Shown here piece by piece: positions 8,495 through 16,374 of a DNA stretch of 64,000 nt (position 1 is its first letter; the number at the start of each line of letters is the position of its first letter). Source of the stretch: Prevotella sp. (GTDB lineage: Bacteria; Bacteroidota; Bacteroidia; Bacteroidales; Bacteroidaceae); assembly GCA_017413085.1 (NCBI GenBank), contig JAFPVC010000037.1:1-64000 (forward strand), written 5' to 3'. A model generated the notes under the pieces. That model was not told the DNA's origin. It ran no database searches and was given only the letters and a program-made list of their open reading frames with translations. A program made the translations under genes and the position numbers.

Positions 8495-9712
8495 ATGAAC
8501 AGAGTAGTAATAACAGGAATGGGCATTTGGTCATGTCTTGGCCAGACACTTGACGATGTACGTCAGTCACTCTATGAAGGAAAGAGTGGCATAATATTCT
8601 CACAGGAGAGGAAAGATGCAGGGTTTCGCTCTGCTTTGTGCGCCAACGTACCTATGCCAAACCTGAAGCCCATGATTCCACGTAATCTGCGTCAGTTCAT
8701 GCCAGAAGAGGCGCAGTATGCCTACATGGCAACAAAAGACGCTCTTGAGGCGGCAAAAATAGATCAGGATTTCCTTGACACACACGAAGTAGGCATAATC
8801 TATGGCAATGATTCCGTTGCAGAAGCAACAATGAAGGCTCTCGACAAATTCCGCGAGTTCAAGGACACCAGTGCCTGCGGCTCTGGTGCAATATTCCAGT
8901 CAATGAACTCTACGGTAACGATGAATCTTGCCTGCTTGTTTAAGCTGCGCGGTATAAACCTCACATCATCAGCTGCCTGCGCTTCAAGTTCACTTGCAAT
9001 AGGCAACGCATACCTGCTTATACAAAACGGTCTGCAAGACTGCGTCATCTGCGGCGGTGCACAAGAAGCCAATATGTATTCCATTGCGTCATTCGACGGC
9101 ATACAGGCATTTTCGACACGTGAGGACGAACCCACAAAAGCCTCACGCCCATTCGACAAAAATAGAGACGGACTGATACCTGGTGGAGGTGCAGCAACAG
9201 TAATACTCGAGAGTTATGAGCACGCTGTAAAACGCGGTGCACCAATACTGGCCGAGGTCGTAGGATGGGGTTTCTCAGGCAATGGTGACCACATTTCCAC
9301 ACCAAACGTAGCAGGCCCGGCGCGTTCTCTTGAATTGGCCCTGAAAAACGGAGGCATAGATCCACGACAGATTGGATACATCAACGCACACGCCACATCA
9401 ACACATGCCGGAGACGGACGAGAAGCCATGGCAATTGCACAGGTATTTGGCGACTACAAAGTTCCTGTAACATCAACAAAATCACAGACTGGACACGAGA
9501 TGTGGGCAGCAGGTGCAGCTGAAACTATATACTCCATGCTGATGATGAAAAACGGATTCATTGCCGGCAACATCAATTTCAGCGAACCCGACGAGGAAAC
9601 CGCCTGCATCAACGTCATACCTGAAACAAAAACAGCAAACTTTGACATGTTCCTGACAAACTCTTTCGGCTTTGGAGGAACAAACTCCACATTAATAATA
9701 AAGAATCTATAA
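8495..9712 (+). CDS. Beta-ketoacyl-ACP synthase (FabF/FabB-like)
   Basis: Condensing enzyme of 405 residues that would extend an acyl chain by decarboxylative Claisen condensation. The full catalytic set is visible: Cys162 in SSAACASSS, His299 in NAHATSTHAGDG and His334 in KSQTGHEMWAAGA, with the closing FGFGGTNSTL. The Cys-His-His set predicts an active elongating ketosynthase rather than a chain-length factor. It lies 29 bases after the GNAT gene and 13 before the acyl carrier protein. Context suggests a dedicated secondary acyl chain (aryl polyene-, flexirubin- or lipid-type) rather than primary fatty acid synthesis, whose fab genes are not here. Confidence 0.85.
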   Translation: MNRVVITGMGIWSCLGQTLDDVRQSLYEGKSGIIFSQERKDAGFRSALCANVPMPNLKPMIPRNLRQFMPEEAQYAYMATKDALEAAKIDQDFLDTHEVGIIYGNDSVAEATMKALDKFREFKDTSACGSGAIFQSMNSTVTMNLACLFKLRGINLTSSAACASSSLAIGNAYLLIQNGLQDCVICGGAQEANMYSIASFDGIQAFSTREDEPTKASRPFDKNRDGLIPGGGAATVILESYEHAVKRGAPILAEVVGWGFSGNGDHISTPNVAGPARSLELALKNGGIDPRQIGYINAHATSTHAGDGREAMAIAQVFGDYKVPVTSTKSQTGHEMWAAGAAETIYSMLMMKNGFIAGNINFSEPDEETACINVIPETKTANFDMFLTNSFGFGGTNSTLIIKNL

Positions 9713-9725
9713 ACATACTATTATT

Positions 9726-9965
9726 ATGACACGCGAAGAAATTATTGAAAAAGTAAACTCAGTACTTGCTGAAGAATTTGAAGTAGAAGAAAGCACTCTG
9801 ACCCCTGATGCAAGCATCAAAAACACACTGGCTCTTGACAGTCTGTCACTTGTAGACCTCGTGGCTATCATACAGACAGAGTACAAAGTTAAGATACCAG
9901 CAGAGGATCTGCCAAAGATTCAGACTTTCAACGACCTGTACGATTATATCGAAGCACACGTTTAA
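9726..9965 (+). CDS. Acyl carrier protein
   Basis: A 79-residue acidic protein with the phosphopantetheine site LALDSLSLVDL; Ser39 is the expected attachment residue. Four short helices as in ACPs can be inferred. The motif reads DSLSLVDL rather than the DSLDTVEL/DSLDxVEL of primary fatty acid ACPs, which fits a pathway-specific carrier. It sits inside the acyl cassette, with the ketosynthase upstream and a hotdog protein 6 bases downstream. Confidence 0.88.
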   Translation: MTREEIIEKVNSVLAEEFEVEESTLTPDASIKNTLALDSLSLVDLVAIIQTEYKVKIPAEDLPKIQTFNDLYDYIEAHV

Positions 9966-9971
9966 TTTGAG

Positions 9972-10382
9972 ATGGACATAAAAAAACTTATACCGCAACG
10001 CTCGCCGATCATGATGGTCGACGAGCTGTTGTGCGTTAATGGAGATGAGGCAAAATGCCAACTCACCATACGCAACGACAACTATTTCATTGACGAAGAC
10101 GGGCTCTTGGCCGAGCCTGGGTTAATTGAACACATAGCACAGTCGGCATCCGCCTTTGCGGGATATCGCGCCATTAACTCTGGAGCGACAGAACCGCCTA
10201 TAGGTTACATTGGAGAGGTAAAAAACTTTCACCTGCACCGCCGCCCTGCTATAGAAGAAGTACTCACCACGACCATTACGATGGGAGCGGAAGTGGACGG
10301 CATCACCATAATCCGTGGCGAAACCTTCGTAGATGAAGAAATCATTGCCGACACGACAATGAAAATATTTGTAAAAGAATAA
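9972..10382 (+). CDS. Hotdog-fold dehydratase-like protein (ApeP-like)
   Basis: A 136-residue protein of the FabA/FabZ hotdog superfamily. It opens with LIPQRSPIMMVDEL, like the FabZ substrate-tunnel strand, and contains EPGLIEHIAQSASAFAGYRA, the central helix with Glu53. The FabZ motif GHFPG with the catalytic His is not found; the equivalent stretch reads NYFIDEDGLL. This pattern resembles the ApeP-type partner proteins of aryl polyene clusters. It may therefore act together with the next gene, or have another role such as binding acyl-ACP. Function is inferred from family resemblance only. Confidence 0.65.
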   Translation: MDIKKLIPQRSPIMMVDELLCVNGDEAKCQLTIRNDNYFIDEDGLLAEPGLIEHIAQSASAFAGYRAINSGATEPPIGYIGEVKNFHLHRRPAIEEVLTTTITMGAEVDGITIIRGETFVDEEIIADTTMKIFVKE

Positions 10383-10388
10383 GATACA

Positions 10389-10757
10389 ATGCTATTAAAA
10401 GATAAATTCTACAAAGTTGTCAACGCAAACACTGACGACAACAACGGGACATTCACACTGAGCATACTTCCTGACTGCGATGTATATGAAGGGCATTTCC
10501 CAGGTGACCCAGTATGCCCAGGGGTGTGCAACATAGAAACCATAAAGGAGTGTACCATGATGCTCCTTAACAAGGAGCTGCGCATCAAGGCCATAAAATT
10601 ATGCAGACTGACAGCCTTAGCCTCTCCTACCATCTGCCCAGAAGTAAAAGTATCTATAAATGCCACCGACAACGGTGACGGCACGTATCTCATAGTTGCA
10701 AGCATTGCCGATGACAAGCAGCAATATATGAGTTTTAAAGGCACTCTATCTATCTGA
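10389..10757 (+). CDS. FabZ-like 3-hydroxyacyl-ACP dehydratase
   Basis: A 122-residue hotdog protein, last of the cassette. It has the canonical active-site loop VYEGHFPGDPVCPGV with His36, and Glu50 on the central helix (VCNIETIKE), so it should dehydrate 3-hydroxyacyl-ACP. It starts 6 bases after the previous gene. It resembles the ApeI-type dehydratase of aryl polyene clusters, but no ketoreductase or adenylation gene is beside it, so those steps would have to be supplied from elsewhere. Confidence 0.72.
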   Translation: MLLKDKFYKVVNANTDDNNGTFTLSILPDCDVYEGHFPGDPVCPGVCNIETIKECTMMLLNKELRIKAIKLCRLTALASPTICPEVKVSINATDNGDGTYLIVASIADDKQQYMSFKGTLSI

Positions 10758-10792
10758 CGAGAGCTTGCGACTATCTGACGAGAGGTTGTGAA
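10751..10792. repeat. 21-bp tandem duplication across two convergent stop codons
   Basis: Two adjacent 21-base copies begin at 10751 and 10772; both start TATCTGACGAGAG and differ at three of 21 positions. The first copy holds the stop codon of the FabZ-like gene (plus strand). Each copy could supply the stop of the convergent DUF4296 gene (minus strand), which uses the one at 10771-10773. Confidence 0.85.
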
Positions 10793-11670
10793 TTACCTGT
10801 CATGCCAGATTTAGTCCGCATAGAATCAACACGAAGGGAATCCTTGCGCAAACTGTCAGCAGGCATCGTTTCTTTCGGTTTTACAGGTGGTTCCGTATGC
10901 GTATGAAGCAACTTGACATTACGCACGGCGGCCAACCTCAAATGCTGCATCACACTGTTGTTTGAAGAGTCAGAACCAAGACTATGGCACAACATAAAAT
11001 ATCCCTTAATTAACTTGACATGACGCCGCGACATTTCGTCAGATATAGTAACGATGCCATGCCCGTCGCTACTCACATGAGTAGTATTAGTTGCCACACT
11101 GTCACCCTCATATACGACCACTAAGTATGCCGTAAGGTCACGGAAGCCGTCTTGAAAGATAAACTGTGCATCAAACTGCAATGCTATCCTATCCCCGTCC
11201 TCAAACGTGGAGTCTGGTTCAATAACGAATGACAATGAATTATAAGGAGCCTGTTGCATAAGTACAAACGAAGACTCTGTATTCCACACATTTGCAGTAT
11301 CAGCATCCTCACCCTGCACGCCATCGACCTTGCCACCCAAAGCAATAACGTTGCTTTGAATGCGCTCATTCAACCTGACATATATATTATGCAGCACGTC
11401 GGCATTACGACAATAATAATTAAAAGAGGAATCCCATTCTGCTTGTGTAATATCATACTTTCGAAGCACACTGGCTCTTATGCTCAACAAGTCCGCATCT
11501 GTATTGTGACCATCGCCCATTGCCTGCGCCACATGCATATCATAGAGGACGTCCTCCATATCGCCCTCTGACAACACGCCAGACGGACGCGATGGCGAAC
11601 ACGCGACAGACAGCATTGCAAAAAAGACTACTGACACAAGAAAATATAGTGATAAACGATGTCTATTCAT
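10771..11670 (-). CDS. DUF4296-containing lipoprotein
   Basis: A secreted lipoprotein of 299 residues from the preferred start. The N-terminus is a signal sequence with a lipobox around Cys24 (AMLSVACSPS). The region LSEGDMEDVLYDMHVAQAMGDG, followed by the helical segment to about residue 110, matches DUF4296, a Bacteroidetes-only domain of unknown function. The rest has mixed strands, then a Pro/Lys/Ser-rich tail. An upstream ATG at 11680-11682 overlaps the -7 promoter box, so the ATG at 11668-11670 is chosen. It is convergent with the acyl cassette, with only 13 bases between the stops. Confidence 0.75.
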   Translation of the reverse strand: MNRHRLSLYFLVSVVFFAMLSVACSPSRPSGVLSEGDMEDVLYDMHVAQAMGDGHNTDADLLSIRASVLRKYDITQAEWDSSFNYYCRNADVLHNIYVRLNERIQSNVIALGGKVDGVQGEDADTANVWNTESSFVLMQQAPYNSLSFVIEPDSTFEDGDRIALQFDAQFIFQDGFRDLTAYLVVVYEGDSVATNTTHVSSDGHGIVTISDEMSRRHVKLIKGYFMLCHSLGSDSSNNSVMQHLRLAAVRNVKLLHTHTEPPVKPKETMPADSLRKDSLRVDSMRTKSGMTGNSQPLVR

Positions 11671-11679
11671 AACCGCGTG

Positions 11680-11709
11680 CAAAGTTAATACTTTTTTTTA
11701 AAATACAAA
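11680..11709 (-). promoter_or_regulatory. Promoter of the DUF4296 gene
   Basis: On the minus strand TAACTTTG lies at 11687-11680, with TTTG 18 bases upstream at 11709-11706. The start codon follows nine bases after the box, so the leader is very short. The box decides the start codon, because the earlier ATG falls inside it. Confidence 0.65.
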
Positions 11710-11805
11710 AATAATACTATTTCTTTTTATTGAAATAATTTATTGCTTTTTTCATACAATTTATAAAACAAAATTTCAATAAAAATAAAAAATATAATGT
11801 TCAGT

Positions 11806-11836
11806 TTTGCTATTACGGAAAAAAATAGTAATTTTG
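11806..11836 (+). promoter_or_regulatory. Promoter of the aminotransferase gene
   Basis: TTTG at 11806-11809, 19 bases, TAATTTTG at 11829-11836: an exact match to the Bacteroidetes consensus. The ATG at 11844 is only seven bases beyond the box, which predicts an mRNA with almost no leader. Confidence 0.8.
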
Positions 11837-11843
11837 CACTTAT

Positions 11844-13160
11844 ATGAAAACACCACTAGATTATAACATTGTCACCAATGCCATCAATGAAATGGGACTC
11901 GGTGATTTTTCACAGGCCACGATACGTGACCTGCAAGGACTGTCACAAACACTTGAGAAGAAGACTGGGCAGCAGATTATACACCTTGAGATGGGTGTGC
12001 CAGGACTGAAGCCGTCCGAGATAGCATTAAAGGCTGAACAAGAGGCTCTGGCCAATGGTTGCGCTACCATGTACCCTCCAAACGGCGGCATACCACGAAT
12101 TAAAAAAGCTGCATCAGAATTTGTAAAAGCATTCATCGGAGTAGAAATAGACCCTCTATGTTGCATACCTACCACAGGCTCGATGCAGGGGACATTCGCC
12201 ACATTCATGGCCATACGCCATGCAATGGACGGCACAAGCAAAGACACCGTGTTGCTGATACAACCAGGATTCCCCGTACAGGCCACACAGTGCGACGTTA
12301 TCGGGTTGAAACACACAGGGCTTGACATTCACGGTTACAGAGGCCAGGCATTAATATCAAAATTAGATGAAATGCTCGCTGCAGGAAACATCTGCTCCAT
12401 TGTTTACTCCAACCCTAACAATCCTTCATGGGTATGTTTCACAGAGGAAGAGTTGAAAGGCATAGGTGAGTTGGCTACAAAATATGATGTCCTGATACTT
12501 GAGGATTTAGCATATTTTGCCATGGACTTCCGACGCGACCTCTCCCACCCTTACCAAGCACCATACCAAACCACAGTGGCACAATACACAGACAACTATG
12601 TATTATGGATTTCTGGCTCAAAGGCTTTCTCGTATGCAGGCCAACGTATCGGTGTGACATGTATCTCAAACAAACTGTATCACCGCATATACGAACCATT
12701 AAAACAAAACTTCGGCGTAGGCGAATTTGGAAATTTCCTGTGCAACCGCCTTATGTACACACTGTCGAGCGGTACAACACACAGCGTGCAACATGCAATG
12801 GCGGCACTGATGGAAGCTGCCTGCGAAGGACGATACAATTTCCTTGATGACGTCAAGGAGTATGGCAGACGCGCCAAGTTCATGAAGGAGGTATTGCTGG
12901 CAAACGATTTCTATCTTGTATATGACAACGACATGGGTGCCCCTCTTGCTGACGGATTCTATTTCACTGTTCAATATCCGGGAATGAACGATCTCGAACT
13001 GACCCGCGAACTGATGTACTACGGCATAGCCGTATTCCCGCTTGACACGATGGGGTCTACGCAACAAGGTGTGCGTATCTGCACATCATTCTTCCAGAAA
13101 GAACAAGAGCCCCTGTTCAAAGAGCGTATAGAACTGTTCAAGGAGATGCACAAGGCATAA
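11844..13160 (+). CDS. Class I/II PLP-dependent aminotransferase
   Basis: A 438-residue fold-type I aminotransferase. Seen are the Asn of YSNPNNPSW (about residue 190), the Asp of ILEDLAYFA (221), the PLP lysine 260 in WISGSKAFSYAGQRIG, and the C-terminal Arg in VRICTSFF that binds the substrate carboxylate. The substrate cannot be read directly. The next gene, 31 bases away, is a nitrilase-family amidase; such pairs often form the glutamine (or asparagine) transaminase/omega-amidase route, which pulls transamination of keto acids forward. The start is supported by a conserved-looking N-terminus, although the promoter is very close. Confidence 0.85.
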   Translation: MKTPLDYNIVTNAINEMGLGDFSQATIRDLQGLSQTLEKKTGQQIIHLEMGVPGLKPSEIALKAEQEALANGCATMYPPNGGIPRIKKAASEFVKAFIGVEIDPLCCIPTTGSMQGTFATFMAIRHAMDGTSKDTVLLIQPGFPVQATQCDVIGLKHTGLDIHGYRGQALISKLDEMLAAGNICSIVYSNPNNPSWVCFTEEELKGIGELATKYDVLILEDLAYFAMDFRRDLSHPYQAPYQTTVAQYTDNYVLWISGSKAFSYAGQRIGVTCISNKLYHRIYEPLKQNFGVGEFGNFLCNRLMYTLSSGTTHSVQHAMAALMEAACEGRYNFLDDVKEYGRRAKFMKEVLLANDFYLVYDNDMGAPLADGFYFTVQYPGMNDLELTRELMYYGIAVFPLDTMGSTQQGVRICTSFFQKEQEPLFKERIELFKEMHKA

Positions 13161-13191
13161 GGACAATTCACGATAAAAAGCAACCCATTAA

Positions 13192-13968
13192 ATGAGAGTC
13201 TCTTTGCTTCAAACAAACATAGTATGGTCTGACCCTATTGCTAACTTCCACACGGCAGAATGTCTTGTAGAACGAGCAAAAGGGTCAGACCTTTACATTC
13301 TACCAGAAATGTGGACCACAGGTTTCGTTACCGAACGTAATGATATAGTGGAAGAAAGTGACGAACACGGACTATGCAACACATTTCAGTGGATGCGAGA
13401 TATGGCACATAAATATAATGCCGCTTTCACAGGTTCGGTTGCGTTGCGCCTTCCCGATGGAACTTGCCGCAATCGAATGTACTTCATATCGCCTGATGGA
13501 GGCGAGATATATGACAAACGGCATCTGTTCACATACGGAACCGAGGACAAAACATTCACTCCCGGTAACAAACGTGTGATAGTTCATTGGCGCGGAGTGC
13601 GTTTTCTAATGCAGGTATGCTATGACCTGCGTTTCCCTGTTTTCTCACGTAACAAAGGTGACTATGACGCTGCCATCTATGTGGCCAACTGGCCTGACAG
13701 CCGTCGAACAGTATGGGACACCTTGCTTAAAGCGCGCGCCATAGAAAACCAATGCTACGTGATAGGCGTAAACCGCGTAGGAGACGATAAGCAATGTCAC
13801 TACAATGGTGGCTCAGCCGTAATAGATGCCTACGGAAGAACAGCAGTAATGGCAAACGATGACGAAGAACAAGTGGTGACGACAACGCTCGACATGGAGA
13901 AGTTACGCAAGTTCAGAGATAAATTCCCTGTTCTAAATGACAGGGACAATTACAGTATACATTCATAA
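13192..13968 (+). CDS. Nitrilase-family amidase (likely omega-amidase, YafV/Nit2 type)
   Basis: A 258-residue carbon-nitrogen hydrolase. The catalytic triad is visible: Glu39 in ILPEMWTTGF, Lys109 in YDKRHLF and Cys143 in MQVCYDLRFPVF. The family includes omega-amidases that hydrolyse alpha-ketoglutaramate or alpha-ketosuccinamate. Its position just after an aminotransferase supports that role, but the substrate is inferred. The length is normal for the group. Confidence 0.83.
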   Translation: MRVSLLQTNIVWSDPIANFHTAECLVERAKGSDLYILPEMWTTGFVTERNDIVEESDEHGLCNTFQWMRDMAHKYNAAFTGSVALRLPDGTCRNRMYFISPDGGEIYDKRHLFTYGTEDKTFTPGNKRVIVHWRGVRFLMQVCYDLRFPVFSRNKGDYDAAIYVANWPDSRRTVWDTLLKARAIENQCYVIGVNRVGDDKQCHYNGGSAVIDAYGRTAVMANDDEEQVVTTTLDMEKLRKFRDKFPVLNDRDNYSIHS

Positions 13969-14035
13969 ATTAGAACAATCCAAATAACAACAAATCATAT
14001 AATTATTACATTAACAAACAATTCGATACAATCAC

Positions 14036-15304
14036 ATGAAAAAAATTCTAACCATTACAATATTCACAGCAATACTTACAAGTTGTTCCACTGCTATTTT
14101 TGACACAGAAGAAGACAACAACGATAAGCATCTGCTTACACTTACAACATACAGTGGCAGTAATGCTATCACCTACCCTATCGACTTGTATGCATACTCT
14201 GGTGGAAACGAAATTGAACACATTACGGTAACATCATCAGAGGAAAAGCCTGTAATGGAGCTTAGCACTGGCAATTATTCCATATATGCAGTGAGCGGAA
14301 GCCGAGACTTTACTGATAAAGGATACTCTACAACGCCACTAATGATTGGCAGCACAATAGTCACATTAGGAAAAACAGACAAAGAAACTGCGATAACAAT
14401 GCAGTATGCGGTTGCAAAAGTTTCAGTAGCACTGTCTGACGTTCCTGACAACATAACAGCTGTGCAAGTAAAAATAGGGCAGCAATATAACTATATCAAC
14501 GAATTAGGAGAACTAAGCGGTAGCAAAGAAATCAAACTAACCTGCAAAAAGTCAGACACAACATGGGTAAGTGACACCATCTACGTTTTACCCGGCTGTG
14601 GCGCAAGCACATCTATTGAAATAGGATGCAAGACAGATGAAGACAACGTTACTGTAAAACAATACTCCTACGAATATCCGCAACCGCTACAGGCTGGATG
14701 TCCATATAATTTCAAAGGCTCGTATGACTCTGGCATAACATATTCAAAGATTTCATTCTCACTTGAAGCCTCCGGCTGGAGTGAAACAGTAGAACACTCG
14801 TTTACCTTCGGAGAAGGAGCCAACGAAAACCAAGATGTTATCCCTACAGATGCCTCTACATTCAATGTTGACGAATTGCCAACTCCATGCTCAGCATGGA
14901 ACGGACATGTGGTGGCGACTATAGACGAAGAAGGCAATGCGTTGTTACTAAGTTTAAGGGAATGGAGCGAAGTTTCCTCCGCAGATGAAGGAGCATCAAA
15001 TCCCACACAAGCACAGGAAACCGCAACAAACTATATTGAAAACGAACTTCTGTCTTGGTCAATCCCTACAGAAGAACAAATGAAAACGATAGGAAATGCC
15101 TTAAAAAAGAAATACCAAAAAGGATCTATCACATTGATTCCAGAAGCTGACGAACTACAATTTAACGAAAGCTATTACTATCTATGTGATGATGCCACAT
15201 ATAAATTTTGCTTCTACAATAGTGGCACAAGGTCTGGAACAAACAAAAAAGACAAATATTACCTCCGTCTCGTCAAACCAGTAAAATTCATAACAAATCA
15301 GTAA
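14036..15304 (+). CDS. Fimbrillin-like lipoprotein (FimB/Mfa2-like)
   Basis: A 422-residue exported lipoprotein; the signal sequence ends in TAILTSCST, giving Cys17 as the lipidated residue. The body is rich in Thr, Ser and beta strands, with YAVAKVSVALSDVP in the first half, a pattern I associate with Bacteroidales fimbrial (FimB/Mfa2) and related surface proteins. The C-terminal third (EWSEVSS... YYLRLVKPV) resembles fimbrial-tip style domains, but I cannot assign it firmly. It stands alone: no other fimbrial gene is adjacent. A strong terminator follows at once. Confidence 0.5.
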   Translation: MKKILTITIFTAILTSCSTAIFDTEEDNNDKHLLTLTTYSGSNAITYPIDLYAYSGGNEIEHITVTSSEEKPVMELSTGNYSIYAVSGSRDFTDKGYSTTPLMIGSTIVTLGKTDKETAITMQYAVAKVSVALSDVPDNITAVQVKIGQQYNYINELGELSGSKEIKLTCKKSDTTWVSDTIYVLPGCGASTSIEIGCKTDEDNVTVKQYSYEYPQPLQAGCPYNFKGSYDSGITYSKISFSLEASGWSETVEHSFTFGEGANENQDVIPTDASTFNVDELPTPCSAWNGHVVATIDEEGNALLLSLREWSEVSSADEGASNPTQAQETATNYIENELLSWSIPTEEQMKTIGNALKKKYQKGSITLIPEADELQFNESYYYLCDDATYKFCFYNSGTRSGTNKKDKYYLRLVKPVKFITNQ

Positions 15305-15317
15305 ACAATTCAAAAGC

Positions 15318-15355
15318 AGTTCCGCCCTTGGTAATGTGTTACCAAGGGCGGAACT
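15318..15355. terminator. Bidirectional terminator
   Basis: A perfect 17-bp stem (15318-15334 with 15339-15355) around a four-base loop, flanked by A-rich sequence on the left and a T-rich run on the right. It sits between the convergent fimbrillin-like and response-regulator genes and can serve both strands. Confidence 0.88.
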
Positions 15356-15359
15356 ACTT

Positions 15360-16082
15360 TTATTCCTTATCCTCCTCTAAAGTCTCTGGATTAAGAATAT
15401 GAAGTTGGAATGCACGTGTGACAAGCCTCAGAGCATTCACACTTTTCGCATGACCATCAGGAAACAATTTCTGAACGAGGTCAGCCTGGCGTTTCTCTAA
15501 ACTCTTCACACCGAACGGCATACCTTTCAGTGCAGTAATCTGCTCCTTTGTATAACCAAGAGCCAGATGACGCAGGAAACGCTCGTCATACTCGTCAATA
15601 TCATATCCAATAGCAGCCTCACGGCTCATAATCTCACCCGAAATGCTACTGCGGAAACGTTCTATGATGGCATTCATGACAGGTTCGTTGAATACATAAC
15701 GTCTGCCTTGCATCACGCTTACGATATTGTCGCGTGTAAGCATCTCGCCAGACTTCAATATTATTCCATCTGCACCTGCATCAAGCACATCAACCCACAG
15801 TTTCTCATTTAGTATCTCACCTGTAAACACAAGGATTTTTACACCACGGTGTTCAGCCTTGGTGTTTCTACACATCTCCACACCTATGGTGGTATTACCC
15901 TGCAAGCCGAGATCAAGAAGCACCAAATCAGGTGTCACGGTTCTCATTAATTTAAGATACTCAGCCTCGTTTTGCGCCGTACCAACAATTTCAGCCTCCG
16001 GCACCTCTGAATGTAACAGTCCTTCAGTGCCTTTCAGTTCCAGTGGAACATCTTCCACAATAACGACTTTAAATTTTTCCAT
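15360..16082 (-). CDS. Response regulator (receiver domain plus helix-turn-helix-like region)
   Basis: A 240-residue regulator. The receiver domain (about 1-125) has Glu10-Asp11, the phosphoacceptor Asp57 in LVLLDLGL, Thr87 in LVFTGE and Lys110 in IILKSGE. The C-terminal part (about 160-230) has a LuxR-like layout, with ALGYTKEQITAL and VKSLEKRQADLVQKLF, so DNA binding is likely. No histidine kinase gene is nearby, so it is an orphan here. It follows the terminator of the ribosomal protein set with hardly any space for its own promoter. Confidence 0.75.
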   Translation of the reverse strand: MEKFKVVIVEDVPLELKGTEGLLHSEVPEAEIVGTAQNEAEYLKLMRTVTPDLVLLDLGLQGNTTIGVEMCRNTKAEHRGVKILVFTGEILNEKLWVDVLDAGADGIILKSGEMLTRDNIVSVMQGRRYVFNEPVMNAIIERFRSSISGEIMSREAAIGYDIDEYDERFLRHLALGYTKEQITALKGMPFGVKSLEKRQADLVQKLFPDGHAKSVNALRLVTRAFQLHILNPETLEEDKE

Positions 16083-16106
16083 AGTGTTCCTACATTATGA
16101 TGTGAT

Positions 16107-16155
16107 AGAAAAAGAGGTTACACACGTTCAGTATATGAATCGAATGTAACCTCTT
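16107..16155 (-). terminator. Terminator of the rpmB-rpmG-DUF4295 set
   Basis: An 11-bp perfect stem (16112-16122 with 16145-16155) which on the minus strand is followed by five T residues. It lies between DUF4295 and the response regulator, and could act as full terminator or as attenuator for the latter. Confidence 0.7.
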
Positions 16156-16189
16156 GATATCTTGTATTAATGTAATACTCAGTTATTAC

Positions 16190-16345
16190 TTATTTGAAGA
16201 ATGCCTGAACGTCCTCGTTACGAACCATCTGCTCATCAAAGATGTAAGCACCAGTCTTAGGACTCTTGACCATCTTAATTACCTTTGAATATGCGCGACC
16301 ATCCGTAGAACCTTCATGGAGGGTAGCGACCGCTTTCTTTGCCAT
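16190..16345 (-). CDS. DUF4295 small ribosome-associated protein
   Basis: A 51-residue basic protein, starting MAKKAVATLHEG and containing KVIKMVKSPKTGAYIFDE, which matches DUF4295, a family confined to Bacteroidetes and always found after rpmB and rpmG. From memory, a protein of this kind was seen in the Flavobacterium johnsoniae large ribosomal subunit and named bL38; I cannot check that here. The gene is 29 bases after rpmG, and is followed by a terminator rather than by ftsY, which I recall as the common next gene in the phylum. Confidence 0.85.
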   Translation of the reverse strand: MAKKAVATLHEGSTDGRAYSKVIKMVKSPKTGAYIFDEQMVRNEDVQAFFK

Positions 16346-16374
16346 AGTGCTTTATTAGTGTTAAGTGTAATTAA

